A DNA stretch of 64,000 bases from Hippasteria phrygiana (Eukaryota > Echinodermata > Asteroidea > Valvatida > Goniasteridae): positions 434,001 to 498,000 of the forward strand of contig JAZGUH010000770.1 of assembly GCA_037893225.1 (NCBI GenBank). Reading direction: 5' to 3'. Below the pieces are notes generated by a model. That model had not been told where the DNA came from. It worked only from the letters and a program-made list of their open reading frames with translations, and made no database searches. A program made the position numbers and the translations under genes. Within the stretch, counting starts at the first letter, position 1, and each line of letters opens with the position of its first letter. Positions 12,860 through 25,045 of the stretch are shown here, one piece after another.

Positions 12860-14115
12860 ATAGGCTACGTTCCAATCGCGAGCAACGCGAACGTTTGGCA
12901 ACTAACTATAATATGGCATGGTTGTTAATGTTAGCTAGGGGCCTAACGTTAGGCTAGTACCAATGCTAGTCCGAGTAACTTGGACCCTCTCAGGGTCCAA
13001 GGTCGATGTATGCCTTCGACTACCAATTAATATAATTTGTCTTTCTAACCAACAAAAGCATCCCATTTCACCCTTAAAACGACCACCAAAATACTTGATA
13101 CGCCACCTCGGATACAAGTAGAGTTCCATGATTATGATGAAGGTACATGTACTAAAGTTCACTTACCATCCGGATAAAAAGTGAAATTTACCGTTCAATT
13201 CCGGAGAGCCCCCGCAGGACATGTTATCTCATGTATCTTGCGCTAAGACTGTAGATTTAAATATCTTGACCCCTTGACCTGGCGTGATGTCAGTCCCGCG
13301 TGTGCATGCATAATGCATCGCTCCAACCTCGTTCCCATGGTGTCGAGCACCGCCCTCACCGACACCACAGTTGCTCTTTATGAAGTAAGCCTTGGGAACG
13401 AGGTTGGCGTCACCGGGCTTATCGTATGCCGCCGGTGACCGTTTCCTGAACAGTACAATAGTCGGTAGTGGTATACGGGCGTGTGCAGCATTGATCTCCA
13501 TTTCAGACGGTGTGCAGCGGCCTCCAATCAGACCGACACGTCTGTTTGCACCTTTTATGAAACAGTCACCGTCATACGGCTTGTCGCGCGGTGTGCGTGT
13601 CGTCATGTAAGGTCGAGGGGTCACGATTTAAACGCCATGTACACAGACAGCGAAAAGACATGTCCTGCGGAGGATCTCCGGAATTGAACGGTAAATTTCA
13701 CTTTTTATTCGGATGGTAGGCCTAAGTGAACCTTAGTACCTTCATCATAATCATGGAACTTTACTTGTAAGTTGTATCCTATTCCTAGGTGGCGTATCTA
13801 GTATTTTGGTGGTCGTTTTAAGGGTGAAATGGGATGCTTTTGTTGGTTCGAAAGACAAATCATATTAATTGGTAGTCGAAGGCATACATGGACCTTGGAC
13901 CCTACTATCGCCAGATCATGTCCAAATGTTTAAAAAGGCGATAGAGGGTCCAAGTTACTCAGACTAGGCCTAACGTTAGTACTGTTGAGCGCAATTTTTA
14001 AAGACGCGCATTTTTTAAATTTGCGCGCGCAATTTTTTAAAAATGCGCGTGGGGATTTTTTCAGTTAAAGTATGCGCGCGCAAATTTTAAATTCGCGCTT
14101 CGGACAACAACTAGG
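12860..14115. mobile_element. Left terminal inverted arm of a ~7-kb element, split by a foldback insertion
   Basis: 12860-12938 plus 13978-14115 match the reverse complement of 19680-19945. Shared landmarks in order are CTACGTTCCA (CTGCGTTCCA in the other arm), GTTAATGTTAG, GTACTGTTGAGCGCAAT and GCGCGCATTTTTT. The foldback element 12940-13977 interrupts this arm but is absent from the right arm, giving an empty-site comparison. The arm is rich in GCGCGC and AAATTT alternations. Confidence 0.65.
12940..13977. mobile_element. Foldback element with ~290-bp inverted arms
   Basis: Left arm 12940-13222 and right arm 13660-13977 are near reverse complements, sharing for example GAGTAACTTGGACCCT/AGGGTCCAAGTTACTC and TACCGTTCAATTCCGGAGA/CTCCGGAATTGAACGGTA. 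The spacer carries a second perfect 15-bp inverted pair (CCAACCTCGTTCCCA near 13327 and its complement near 13391), so a smaller element may sit inside. No transposase. Confidence 0.8.
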
Positions 14116-14989
14116 GCACGATATCTGATACGAACTACATGGTAGACATGAATTTTACATCGGCGTCAGACGCATGGTGGCCGTTCCATAATCGGCAGTA
14201 GGCATGTTGACGATTTTGACGAGTTCTCTGTAGATAGAGGGTATTTTGTATCCGACTCCTCTACAGAAAACAATTATAGCGTTCTTGAAGGGGTTGGAAC
14301 TGTCTCCCAGTCCTACGACTATACTTTCAAAAATTTTGTGAAGAGGAGAGGGTTTCAAGTTTTGAGTTTTCTAGCTCTTGAGCTTCATGATGTCGTGAAT
14401 ATTTGCAAATTCGTATATTACAATGTGTGTGTAGCATTTATTTATTTGATTTGCAAATATGTTGACATTGTTTGTGAACTATATTTTTTATAAGCAAATA
14501 AAGTTTACGATGTGAATTTTATTGCATACTTTGTCGCATATCTTTGTGGTGATGTCATATCATCTGTTGAATTGACCTTCAATTTATCATCTGTTATCAC
14601 CTGAATTTCTGTGCTTCTATCTTTATGAAGTTGCCTTCGCGTGACATTAAGGCGCCGTCGGGGGGGGGGGGGGGTGGGGGGGGGGGGGTGGGGGGTGGGG
14701 GGGGGGGGGGGGGGGGAATACATTTTCGGTGTTTTTTTCATTGGGAAATGATCTAAACCTCTGTCTGATCGGCTAACTTCCCAACATTTAAAAGAAAATG
14801 GCAGGTTAAGAAGCAATCTATAATTTGCATTCTTCACACAGCAACTGAGAGACTACTAGATAAGATTTTTTTCTTCTATGAAATAACTTATATAGGTCAG
14901 TATAGTGGGAGATTATGTTGTCACATGGTCATGATGGTGCACTGGCCCTCACGTAAGCGTCCGAACTTTGCAATTTATTTGCTTGTTCC
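14116..14989. other. Non-coding, with G-rich tract
   Basis: No gene recognised. 14659-14716 is almost pure G with a few T interruptions, the likely centre of a decayed poly-G MITE. Confidence 0.4.
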
Positions 14990-15275
14990 TAATAAGGGAG
15001 TTTCACATTCCGCGGCCATCTTGAAAAAAGCGCCACCAAGTGGCTAACAAAAGCCAGTTGAGGGGAACAGATTGCCCAGTCTCCAACGTGAAACGCTATA
15101 GATGCTATGGAGCTTCAGTTTGTAGAGGTTGGTTACTGCTAGATTTTGCAATTTCTGCTCGATATTCCTACTTTAAATGCCAGTTTGCGAGCCTGCATGG
15201 TAACATTAAACACTAACAACATGATTTCTCGCCGATTTCTGTGTGACCAGGACAGAAATATGGATCGAAAATTTA

Positions 15276-17040
15276 CCATAAATATACTAGTATTAGTGTC
15301 ATCAATTAAAATTGAAGTCTGTACATACAAGTTCTAGAAAAGAAGTCTGTAGTTCTAAAAAAGAAGAAGTACAGAGTAGACTACAGTAGTCACTACTCAG
15401 TAGAGCTCTAACATTCCTGATGACTAATCCACATTTTATTAAAATTTGCGAGCAATGGTTTTTAGAGTCATAAACGGACACAGTCTTTTGTTTGAAAAAA
15501 TGAGTTGTTACTCACCAACATCACCATTTTTCTACCCCATGAACTTTTTGCACACACACTTGTCAGCTTGTTGCAACCACCTACATTGTACTTTACAAGC
15601 ATTGTGCAAGGAAAGGGTGTTTGTAATATTTTGTGGTCAGTTCGACCATTTTTTCAGTGTGCAACAGCCTAATCAAGAAAATATTTTAGTGAGATTTGAT
15701 TCAGTGAGAGTTAATTTTCTGGGAGATTTTTTGCATGAGAAAGTAACATTCTGGGTGCAATCCCATACAAGCGCCTGAAGTTGAGAGTTCTACATGTAGA
15801 AGACAGTGTGTCATAAAATATCCAGAATAAATAAAAACCGTGTCATTAGGGATAGATCATCAAAATTAAATAAATGCATGCATTGAACTGATTTTTTCCC
15901 TCTTTGTTGCAGGTAGAGAAATTCAGTAGTCACGAAGCCACAGTCGCCTAACAATGAGAATATGTGCCATCACAGTTTGCCATCACAGCAGTAGACATCT
16001 TAAGAAATGGAAAAAAGAAAAATGTGAAAAACATGGTCTTGCCCATGGCAGTTGTGGCTGCTCACCCCCCTTTAGTTTGCATTATTTCCAGCTGACTGCA
16101 CTATTAGAGAAGAGTGGGTGAAGAGAGTCAATCGTGAAGAGGCTTGTGGATCTGGCATTACTCAAAAAAGATGGCAACTACGAAAAGACAGTGCTTTGTA
16201 CTCGAATCAAAGGTTTAAAATGCTAAAGTTTAGGGGTGGGAGTGGGGTTGGCCGGCCGTCCACATTCCCACTTAAATGTTAGTTTAAAAATGTTAAAAGA
16301 TTTTTCTTTTGTGATTTATGTGTAGGGGGTGGAGGGGGTGGGTGGAGGGGGTGGGTGGAGTGGGATGGGGGTGTGGTGGTTGGGGCTGGGATGGGAGGTT
16401 GGGGTAGCCCAAACTTGGCAGGTGAGCTGAGAAAAAAAATGCGACACGTATATGTTCATATTCTGCATTTATGTGAAGCCAGCTATAGAACTTATCATTT
16501 ATACAGTTCCCAACAATAACAAAAATTTGATGTAAACATGTGGCAAAGTACAAATTGTGCTTCCTTACTCACTGTGATAGTTGACATTACTAAATTTCAC
16601 ACAGAGAACCTTGAATCAGTTTCAGAAGTGCCAAGTGAAAATAAATGGAAATTGTCTCTGTATATAAGGGGCCATTTGGATTCCATACAAACTCCACCCA
16701 ATTTGCTATTGTAGTAGCAAATGTATTTTTTGTTACTATTGCAGTAGCAGATGTATTTTTCAAACACACAAAATAACTAGAATGGCGAAGCCATCATGGC
16801 TTGACTCTAGTCAAATGCCTTTGGTGAATATTGGCCTACATCTCAATTTATCCTCCTGCCGCATACATAAATCAGGTAACTGTACTCCATTGATGTGACG
16901 TAACTGTTTGTATTCTTCAGCTCGGATTTTCTGTTGTTCATCATTTGTGGGGACGACTGGAGTATATAGTCCAAGCTGCAAATGCCAAATGCCACCAACT
17001 CTTTCTTTGTGCCACTTACAGGCAGTTCCCGTTTTCACAA
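15276..17040. other. Interior of the 14990-19425 transposon
   Basis: Several ORFs of up to 110 codons occur but none resembles a known protein. 16305-16395 is a GGGGGTGGGTGGA-type purine tract. 16710-16760 holds a short direct duplication around GCAGTAGCAGATGTATTTTT. Confidence 0.4.
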
Positions 17041-17043
17041 ATA

Positions 17044-17224
17044 CAGTCAAACACCTTATAACAAGGTCCTTGGGACTTTACAATTTACCCTGTTATAACA
17101 CTAACAGGTACCTTGTATTATCAGTAATGGAAAATATAGAAAAACAAAGACTCGGGACCTATTTTTTTCCTTGTTATAAGCAGTATGTTGTATTAACAGT
17201 GCTCTTCTTATCAGGGTTCGACTG
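17044..17224. mobile_element. pogo/Tigger-like MITE with TA duplication
   Basis: The element is 181 bp, with ends CAGTCAAACACC and GGGTTCGACTG flanked on both sides by TA (17042-17043 and 17225-17226). Internally CTTATAAC and GTTATAA words recur. TA targets and CAGTCRAAC termini are characteristic of pogo-group Tc1/mariner elements. Non-coding. Confidence 0.75.
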
Positions 17225-17874
17225 TACATGTAGGCTTGAAGTTCCTTCATTTTGCCCCAGAGGACCAAAGTCTCTAAATTTGTTGGGCCCTCTGCAGCTG
17301 CACTATATAGCTGTACTCACTGTTCCTCAGCTTGTTAACCGACTGCAAAATACCATTATAATGGTATGTTACTCAATCAGGACACATGATCTACTTCTTT
17401 AACAAAGTGGTAATTTACGCAAAGTTAAAGTAGAACTAGAACTTAGAAGCTAACAAGTAACATGGCCAATCCACCACTTTCACAAGTCATGTGAGTCCTC
17501 ACAGTCACACATATACACGTAGTCAAAAAATACAATTTTTTTCAAATTAAGTCAGCTTTGAAATGGCGTCACTACAAATCCCAGGATTAAGGGAAAATGT
17601 TTGATTAGAACTAGAATTTAGAAAATGTACGAACTAAGGAATTTTTTTCGACACAAAAATCTGTACAATGACGGTGGTGTAGGCCTAGGAATACATAATT
17701 TTCGATCCGTATTTCTGTCCTGATCACACAGAAATCGGCGAGAAATTCTGTTGATTGTGTTTAATGTTACCATGCAGGTTCTCAAACTGACATTTAAAGT
17801 AGGCATATGGAGCAGAAATTGCAAAATCTAGCAGTAACCAACCTCTACAAACTGAAGCTCCATAGCATCTATAG

Positions 17875-19310
17875 TTGGCAGATTCACGCGAACCATCGTT
17901 GGCGGCGCTATTTGCGGAATGATTTTCTGTCGCGCGCAAGTGACCGGCCGAAAGTTCGTCGACTCCCGACCGTACTCGTGAAAAACGCATAGGCGGAGTA
18001 ATTACTTATTCCTGGTTACGGTGATAAGGCTTCAAAGTTTTTCTGGTCGCCATTTTATTGATCAGGGATTTCTGCAGTCAATAAAAACAAATCAACGACA
18101 GAAGAACTTTCCTTGTTTAAATACGGCCAGCTGAATTTTGGTAAATTTTGACGATTTCCTTGTCTAACTTTGAGGGTAAAATTCTAACATAAGGGGTAAT
18201 ATGTCGATGTTCTAGTGTCAGTAATTGGATACACCACATTGTGTTCATCTTAAAAACATTCAGTCACTCGACAAAAACTGTAACGGATAGCGCGAAACAA
18301 ATTGCGCGAAAAATTACCGGGGGCGAAATACAAAAAAATTCGCCGGTATCGGCAATTTGACTTGAAGAATCGGGGTATATCACGCACGGGTGGAATTTGA
18401 TATCCAATGCAATTTTATAAAAACAGGACAAACCAAATAATGTTGTTGTTCGTTTTGTTGATTTGTGCAATAATGCATGCATTTATAACGCGAAAAACAA
18501 AAGTCAGTTCAGAGGATGCACGATACTTACTGCGCCGTGTATACATTTGTACGTCCGCCAGCCAGCTGCACATGGCGTGGGACTATTTGACGGAACGCGG
18601 GCCATGACGTATAGAGAATTTGTCAAAGCAGTACAACGATTCGATTTACACATTGCGCGGGCACTGTAGAAGCAGCGTGCCAACGTGCAACTAAATTCTC
18701 ACTACGTTCCGTAGACTGCGTTCCATAGATATGTTCTAGTCCGTGATGATCCAGTGTACTTTTGAGTGCGCGTGTGTGTGCGTGAACATGTACGTATGTA
18801 GCACGAACTACGGTAAATTCAAACTGAATGTAAAGTCTATTGGAAAACAGTTGTTTGCGTATTCGGTGAGCGCGAACACGCGCTGTAGTATTCCTGTCGA
18901 TGCTTGGGATTCATGCTTAAAAGCTTATATTTTCGTTTTATTTAATCATTTATTGGCAAATAATTGTTGTGTTTTTTAATTGTAAATTATTTTTGTATTC
19001 CTAACAAATTGATGAAAACAAAATGAGGCAATTGATACCGTATGCAGAGAGCAAGTTTCCTTGATACATGTACACAGGTACATTTATTTTTAATGCGTCC
19101 TATACCTCCGGCTCCATGATGCGTCACAACTTTTTAGCCTGAAATTGTACACTAAATGACCAAAAATTTAAATCAACAAAACTCCGTAACTTTGCATAGG
19201 GTTACCCTATCATGACCAATGACCCATCATTTTATTTCTAAATTGTTACTCTTTCCAGTTATATAACATTTAAAAGTATTGAAGCAACTTAAAATGTTCA
19301 TGAATCTGCC
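17875..19310. mobile_element. Insertion with GGCAGATTCA termini and TATAG duplication
   Basis: The uninterrupted left arm at about 15100 shows that GCATCTATAGCGTTTCACG was once continuous. Here it is split between 17874 and 19311. The inserted 1436 bp starts TTGGCAGATTCA, ends TGAATCTGCC and is flanked by TATAG on both sides. Short ORFs in 18400-18700 are unrecognised. Superfamily not assigned. Confidence 0.75.
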
Positions 19311-19679
19311 TATAGCGTTTCACGTTGGAGACTGAGCAATCTGTTCCCCTCAACTGGCTTTTGTTAGCCACTTGGTGGCACTTTTTTCAAGATGGCCGCG
19401 GAATGTGAAACTCCCTTATACTTATAGTAATAGATTGAGCACTGTTTTATATATTTTCTAGCATTTTTACGAAGTTTTGTTATTCTGTTTTTGTTTTACA
19501 CTTTTCTACTGGTTTTCCATACTTTTGCCAAACCTCAGGCTTGTATTGTATCCTAGCCCATGGAGGAATATGCCCAGCCCCGGATCCCAGCATCCCTTTT
19601 CAAGCGCTTTGTTACAAGAAATTGAGAACTTACAGTTCGTGTGCAACCCCGTTTACTGTTTGAATAATAAAGATTGCGT

Positions 19680-19945
19680 GATTTTCAAAAATTGCGCTCC
19701 ATCTATAATGCGAAAATTTTTAATTTACGCAAGCCAACTCAATTTTCGTGTTCAAAAATTGCTCAGTGCGCATTTTAAAAAAATGCGCGCCTTTGAAGAT
19801 TGCGCTCAACAGTACCAATGGCATGCCTAACATTAACAAGTAACACGTTACGCGAACAATTTTCCATTAAATGTGTACACAAATTTGGCTAACGTTGGCG
19901 AACGATTGCATTTCCATTGTTCGCGTGAGTGGAACGCAGCCCTGG
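19680..19945. mobile_element. Right terminal inverted arm of the ~7-kb element
   Basis: Inverted counterpart of 12860-14115, without the foldback insertion. Contains GCGCATTTTAAAAAAATGCGCG, itself palindromic, and GCGCTCAACAGTACC. Confidence 0.65.
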
Positions 19946-21550
19946 TAACAGTAACAATGAAAAGCTTTACAGTACCAAGGTGAAATAAAACAAAATATAT
20001 ACTGAACTGACCGTTGAAGATAGGAAATTCGACGTATCGTTTGCTCCGCCATGTTTCGTCGCCAAGGTGTTATTTGTTGGCGTTTATTAAGCAGTTGAGG
20101 GCGCTATTGGTGGAACGGCTCTGATGTCGACCGGCCGGCCACAGATTTAACTAGCGGGATGTCGCGAAGGGCACCTGATATCCATGCTGAGAGGTAGACA
20201 GGGATGTTTTACAGATCAAAAAGGGAGCGGGGACATAATTTTCCTGCTGTTTAAAGTGGAAATTTTACAGAAAATAGTACAAATATATATGCTTCACAAT
20301 TATTTACTAAAAGTAGAAATAATATTTCATTTTTTCGAATTATGCTGCAACCCTAGAGGGGCATTTTTTTAGACACCCTGTATAAGATCTTAATGGCCCA
20401 TTGGCTGTGAAAAGTGAAAAAACATTCGCTATATAACCACTTCTTGATCAATAGATGTGTTTCGAAAGACATGCAATTTAATTTAAAATTCAAATAAAAA
20501 AATGTGCTGTCATTAACATTTTATTGCAAAAAATTTACTTAATGTACAATTTCTGTTACAAAACAACTCATGTACAAAATGTACTTTTTAGTAAATCTAT
20601 TTTATTTATTTTATTGTATTTAACATCCAACAACGCAAGCGCCATTTACAGGATGTGTGATAATGGCACCAGAAGCACCGGGGCAAACCCTACTCTTTTA
20701 CGACAGGTGCTCAGGGTTCTTTTACGTGCACTGATCCCATAGAGCACACGAGACCGCCGGCTTAACGTCCCATCCGAAGGACGTGACCTTTTGAGATGAA
20801 TAATGGCCTGTCGTGCCCCAGAACAATTAATGCACTATTTCCAAGCCAGCAAGCCCTGTGGGGCCTTTGATGGGCAACTGAGTGGGCCCCATACAGTTTT
20901 GCCCGATGGGGCCCACTTGGGTCTCAAATGGGCTAGCCCAAACCTGCCCAAAAGGGTCCTACAATAGTTACCAGGCACGCTACATTGTGTGGTTTTCCAT
21001 CCAAGTACTGCCTGCAATTAACTTTGCTTAACTTCAGTAATGCGCCACTTGCTCTTCCACTGAGCCAACAATTTTTATTATTTTAAACAACGAGAGTGTT
21101 TGAATCCAGCTCCCTCCACACATTCGACCGGAGTGCATTGGAAATGGCATAGATTAATATTGTTTGTACAATTTAGGGAAAATTGTGCAGTGATGTTGCC
21201 AAGGATTTTCATTGGGGACACAATAATTACTAGTGGGGGGGTCCATGCATGGCAACAGCATTTTAAGTGAGGGCCCGGGGCACCAGCATTCGCAACTGGC
21301 TGTGGCAAGGAGGGCACCAGCATTTTAAGTGGGGATACGGGGGGCACCAGAATGTTTAGTGAGAGCACAGGGAAACTAAATTTTTCAGTGGGGGCACTGA
21401 GCTGAGGGAACTAATATTTTTCAGTGGGGGCACGGGGGAACTAACATTTGTCAGTGGGGCACTATAATTTCCAGTGAGGGCACACTAGGGCCAGCAGCAT
21501 GAAGGAAACTATTTTATTGTTGCGGCGATTGTGTACTTATACGGGCCCCA
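19946..21550. other. Intergenic with a dispersed repeat at 20630-20780
   Basis: The segment with GGGTTCTTTTACGTGCACTG and TTAACGTCCCATCCGAAGGA resembles a repeat phrase common in marine invertebrate genomes. 21180-21480 repeats GGGGGCAC..ACTAACATTTTTCAGTG several times. No gene recognised, apart from a possible first exon on minus at 20011-20052 (see findings). Confidence 0.5.
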
Positions 21551-21552
21551 TT

Positions 21553-22017
21553 CATAGGCATAGCAAGGTCATTTTTATTTGGGGGAGGGGGGGGGGGGGG
21601 GGGGGGGGGTGGGTGGGTAGACGTGAAAAAGGGCACTCGATATATCGGGGCCACAGGGGGCACTAACATTTTTAGGGCACATGGGGCACTAACATTTTTC
21701 AGTGGGGGGCACAGGGGTCACTATAATTTCCAGTAAGGGCACACTATAGGGCCAGGAGCATGAAGGAAATTATTTTAATGTTGCGTCGATTGTGTACTTA
21801 CGGGCTCCGTTTCTATAGCTTGCGACATTAAACACGGGTATGTCGTAGATACATGTAGAGGGCAGGGTTTTGATTTTTTGTGGGACGAAAATTTTGGGGT
21901 ACAAAAAAGAAAAAAATAAAGAAAACAAATGGCACTCTGAAAATATTTGGGGGGGGGGGGTAAATACCCCCACCCCCCCCCCCCCCCCCCCCCCCCCCCC
22001 GCTGGCTACGCCTATGT
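21553..22017. mobile_element. Poly-G/poly-C MITE with CATAGGCRTAGC termini
   Basis: Left end CATAGGCATAGCAAGG and right end GCTGGCTACGCCTATG are inverted repeats. G and C runs at 21584-21608 and 21970-22000 lie just inside. GGCACTAACATTTTT units repeat in the interior. Non-coding. Confidence 0.65.
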
Positions 22018-22576
22018 AATTCAAAGATCAGGTATCTCTGAAATACTGATTTCTACGAAAGCCCATTAGCGCCAAGCAAAAAAAAATAATCGAATCTGTT
22101 ATTACGGATTTAATCCGTTAATACGGATTCACAATCCGTTAATAATTTAATTCGTTATTACGGATTCACAATCCGTTAATAACGGATTACAATATCCGTT
22201 ATAACGGATTAACGGATTTACAATCCGCTATTACGGATTTGCAATCCGTTATTACGGATTTGCAATATGCAAATGTGCACAGTACCACATGGAGCTGTTT
22301 CATCATTCAATCAGATTTGTTACGGTCTGAAAATCTCCAGACTATCCGCAAATAGAAATTACTAGAAAAAACCCTGAATTTTCTCAGATGCAACAAAGAA
22401 ATCAAACAAGATCACACTGATATAAAGAACAAAGAAACAATGTGATTTAATAATGAGAATATTCGAGAACCAACAGGGTTTAACAAGTGTAGAATTAAGA
22501 AAAGATCTTATACAATATAAACTTAACAGATCTTACGGGCAGGACTTATATAGGCGAGGGCTTAGGCAGCTCTGCA

Positions 22577-22822
22577 ATGGGCGAGGACTTGGGCGAGGAC
22601 TTGGGCGAGGACTTGGGCGAGGACTTGGGCGAGGACTTGGGCGAGGACTTGGGCGAGGACTTGGGCGAGGACTTGGGCGAGGACTTGGGCGAGGACTTGG
22701 GCGAGGACTTGGGCGAGGACTTGGGCGAGGACTTGGGCGAGGACTTGGGCGAGGACTTGGGCGAGGACTTGGGCGAGGACTTGGGCGAGGACTTGGGCGA
22801 GGACTTGGGCGAGGACTTGGAC
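22577..22822 (+). repeat. 12-bp minisatellite, about 20 copies
   Basis: GGGCGAGGACTT repeats about 20 times almost without variation. Because 12 is a multiple of three and the unit has no stop in any frame, several frames read as long repetitive ORFs (GLGR, GEDL, SPRP and others). These are artefacts of the repeat. Confidence 0.95.
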
Positions 22823-24118
22823 GGCTTGGGCACTCAGCAACGGACGAGGACGACTCCAATAATGCGAGCGAATACAGTTCTTTGGCGAGCTGGAACACGG
22901 GGCGAATTCACCTCCAAAACAGCCGAAGAGAGACGAAAACAGCGGGGGACGACACAAACTGGCTCCCGTTCACAAATAAATGTCTCTAAGCTTCCGGGAA
23001 TAAAACTCAGCCCTAACTGTCTCCAGACGCTCCTACGCAGACTATAGTCATATACAGGTCACAGGTCCGGATGAAATGGCTCAATGAACTCAAAGAAATT
23101 CTCCGTCCGTCGAAATCTCAAGTCCACCGTCGAAAATCAAGTCCTGATTTTATCCAAAGTCAGCCCGTATATATAGAAATGTATATCTTCCAGAAATTAC
23201 CAAATTATCCAGAATCATCTTACAAATGACGTCAGCCTCTAAATACAATCTTACACAATTACGTCACATCCAAAAATAATCCTCTACACAGCCCCGAATA
23301 CAATTACTCTGTATTCGAGATACACACAGAACCTTCTGGCGCATAGGCTTGGCGTAAACAACTCTGACCCATTCATAAACAAATTAGGGTCAGCCGAGGT
23401 CGCACGTGTATGCAAATAAGTGGTGCGTGGCCTCGCCGGTTGTACATACCAGGGCCGGATATGGGGCGTATATACATTCCGTGAGGGGAATTTCCATTTA
23501 ATCCGTTTAAAAAAGGGACACATTGCTTTGGATTTTGCGATTTGGGCTATAAAACTGAAATGGATATGGTTGGGAAGCTTTTTTAAAAGTAGAATACAAA
23601 TATTCACGTAACTATCCCTTCAAATTGCGTGGTTTTTGTTTAATTTCGTGACAAATAACGGTTCGCCATTTTGTAGAACCAAATTTTTGACTCCACAAAA
23701 TGGCGGACCGTGTTCACCAGTCGTATTTCCAGTAGCAGCTGGTTGAAGTACGTTCTGTTGATCCATTTTGATGTACTGTGGCACGGCGCGCAGCACTGGC
23801 GATACGTGTCGCGAGGTAGAGAATGGTACCTGGCGATCATCTGATAGGTTTACAAGGCCACTGGCTGCGGCGCCAGCCTAAAGACTCTTACAGCGTATTT
23901 TGCGCATTATTTAGACGGTGGTATTTACTACTGGAAATAAGTCTATGTTTCGCGTGTCAGATGTCAGGAGTCAGAGGCCAATTTTTGGTTTTATAATCAC
24001 TACTCACTAATTACAACACATTATAAGTGTTTTTTGCATTAACAACTCTTATAAAAGATAAGGAACATTTCCAAACAGCAAAATTTCATGACATTTGAAG
24101 GCAATGTGTCCCTTTAAT

Positions 24119-24428
24119 AACGGATGTGAGTCCGTATAACAGATTATGAATCCGTAATAACGGATTGCGAATCCGTAATAACAGATTGTGAATCTGTACA
24201 TGGAGGTTACCTCCATGATCTGTAGGCCTAATAACGGATTGTGAATCCGTAATGACGGATTGTGAATTCGTAATAACGGATTGTAAATCCGTAATAACGG
24301 ATTGTAAATCCGTTATAACGGATTGTGAATTCGTAATAACGGATTGTAAATCCGTAATAACGGATTGTAAATCCGTTATAACGGATTGTGAATCCGTAAT
24401 AACGAATTGTGAATCCGTAATAACGGAT
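24119..24428. repeat. Right subterminal array of AACGGATTGTRAATCCGTAAT
   Basis: About 14 units of 20 bp, each internally palindromic (ACGGATT..AATCCGT), with alternating TAA and TTA linkers. A GGAGGTTACCTCC palindrome interrupts at about 24205. The left array at 22098-22267 is shorter and more diverged. Confidence 0.85.
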
Positions 24429-24457
24429 TCGATTTATTTTTTTGCTTGGCGCTAATG

Positions 24458-25045
24458 TACGCCGAATTTTCATGCCTGGCTGTTTTCACGGCAAGACGCT
24501 TTCGCCTTTATTGCCAATACGGTGGCTGATAAACAACGTAATTAGAAAATATCAATGTAAATCTTACAAATCAGTCGTCTCTCTCTCTCTCTTTCAAATA
24601 GCTTACTAGCGAAATGCTGGTACTTTCTGCCGATGGTTTCCAATTTCTTTTTTTAGAAAAGCAAAAAAATATATATCAAATAAAGTAGACCAAAAAACCT
24701 TTTAGGCTTACGCACCGTTAGGCCTATAGGCGAACGTGGCGCTATTCATAAGGCCAACAAAAATTGTTGTTTCCCTCGGCCGACAAATTGGAAAAAGAGG
24801 TTAGTCGGTCGGGAACTTTTTTTTCGTATTCACGCTCACCCGGGCGTGTTAAGGCCTACACATTAAACGAACACCCTGGTTAACACTTTTTGAGACATAA
24901 AGGCTGGGTTATGTTTTGATTAATATGTTTTTTTTATACGCCGACCCTGAATCTGTCGATTTTTACGGTCGGTCGGTTTGAGGGCGACACAACAATTTCT
25001 TTTTTTTGCCTAATGACCAGAATACCATACGTGTGCACGACTATA
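24458..25045. other. Intergenic
   Basis: No gene. A short CT repeat lies at about 24580-24595, and GGTCGGTCGG-type words occur near 24800 and 24970. Confidence 0.4.

Larger units (their letters stand above)
14990..19425. mobile_element. DNA transposon with ~270-bp inverted terminal arms, itself carrying an insertion
   Basis: The left arm, 14990-15275, begins AAGGGAGTTTCACATTCCGC. Its outer part pairs with 19311-19425 and its inner part with 17690-17874. The right arm is split by the 1.4-kb insertion 17875-19310. The interior (15276-17690) shows no recognisable transposase, so it is non-autonomous or badly decayed. Both outer ends contain GCGGCCATCTTG, a YY1-like word. It lies inside the larger 12860-19945 inverted pair. 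Confidence 0.75.
22064..24457. mobile_element. DNA transposon with palindromic subterminal repeat arrays
   Basis: Ends CATTAGCGCCAAGC and GCTTGGCGCTAATG are exact inverted repeats, continued by an A-rich stretch and CGAATC. Just inside, both ends carry arrays of a palindromic ~20-bp repeat of the type AACGGATTGTRAATCCGTAA: 22098-22267 on the left and 24119-24428 on the right. Such arrays are usually transposase-binding sites. The interior holds the 12-bp minisatellite and one possible 48-codon ORF on minus near 23765, but no recognised transposase. Confidence 0.75.

Noticed and set aside
16908..17402. 164-codon ORF
   Set aside because: It runs straight through the pogo-like MITE and shows no conserved motif.
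18407..18669. Short ORFs considered as a possible exon
   Set aside because: No recognised motif and located inside the 17875-19310 insertion.
22453..23047. Long GLGR, GEDL, SPRP and LAQV repeat ORFs
   Set aside because: All come from the 12-bp minisatellite, which is open in several frames; they are not protein genes.
24119..24473. CRISPR-like array of ~20-bp repeats
   Set aside because: Units are contiguous with no unique spacers, palindromic, and located symmetrically at transposon ends in an animal genome.
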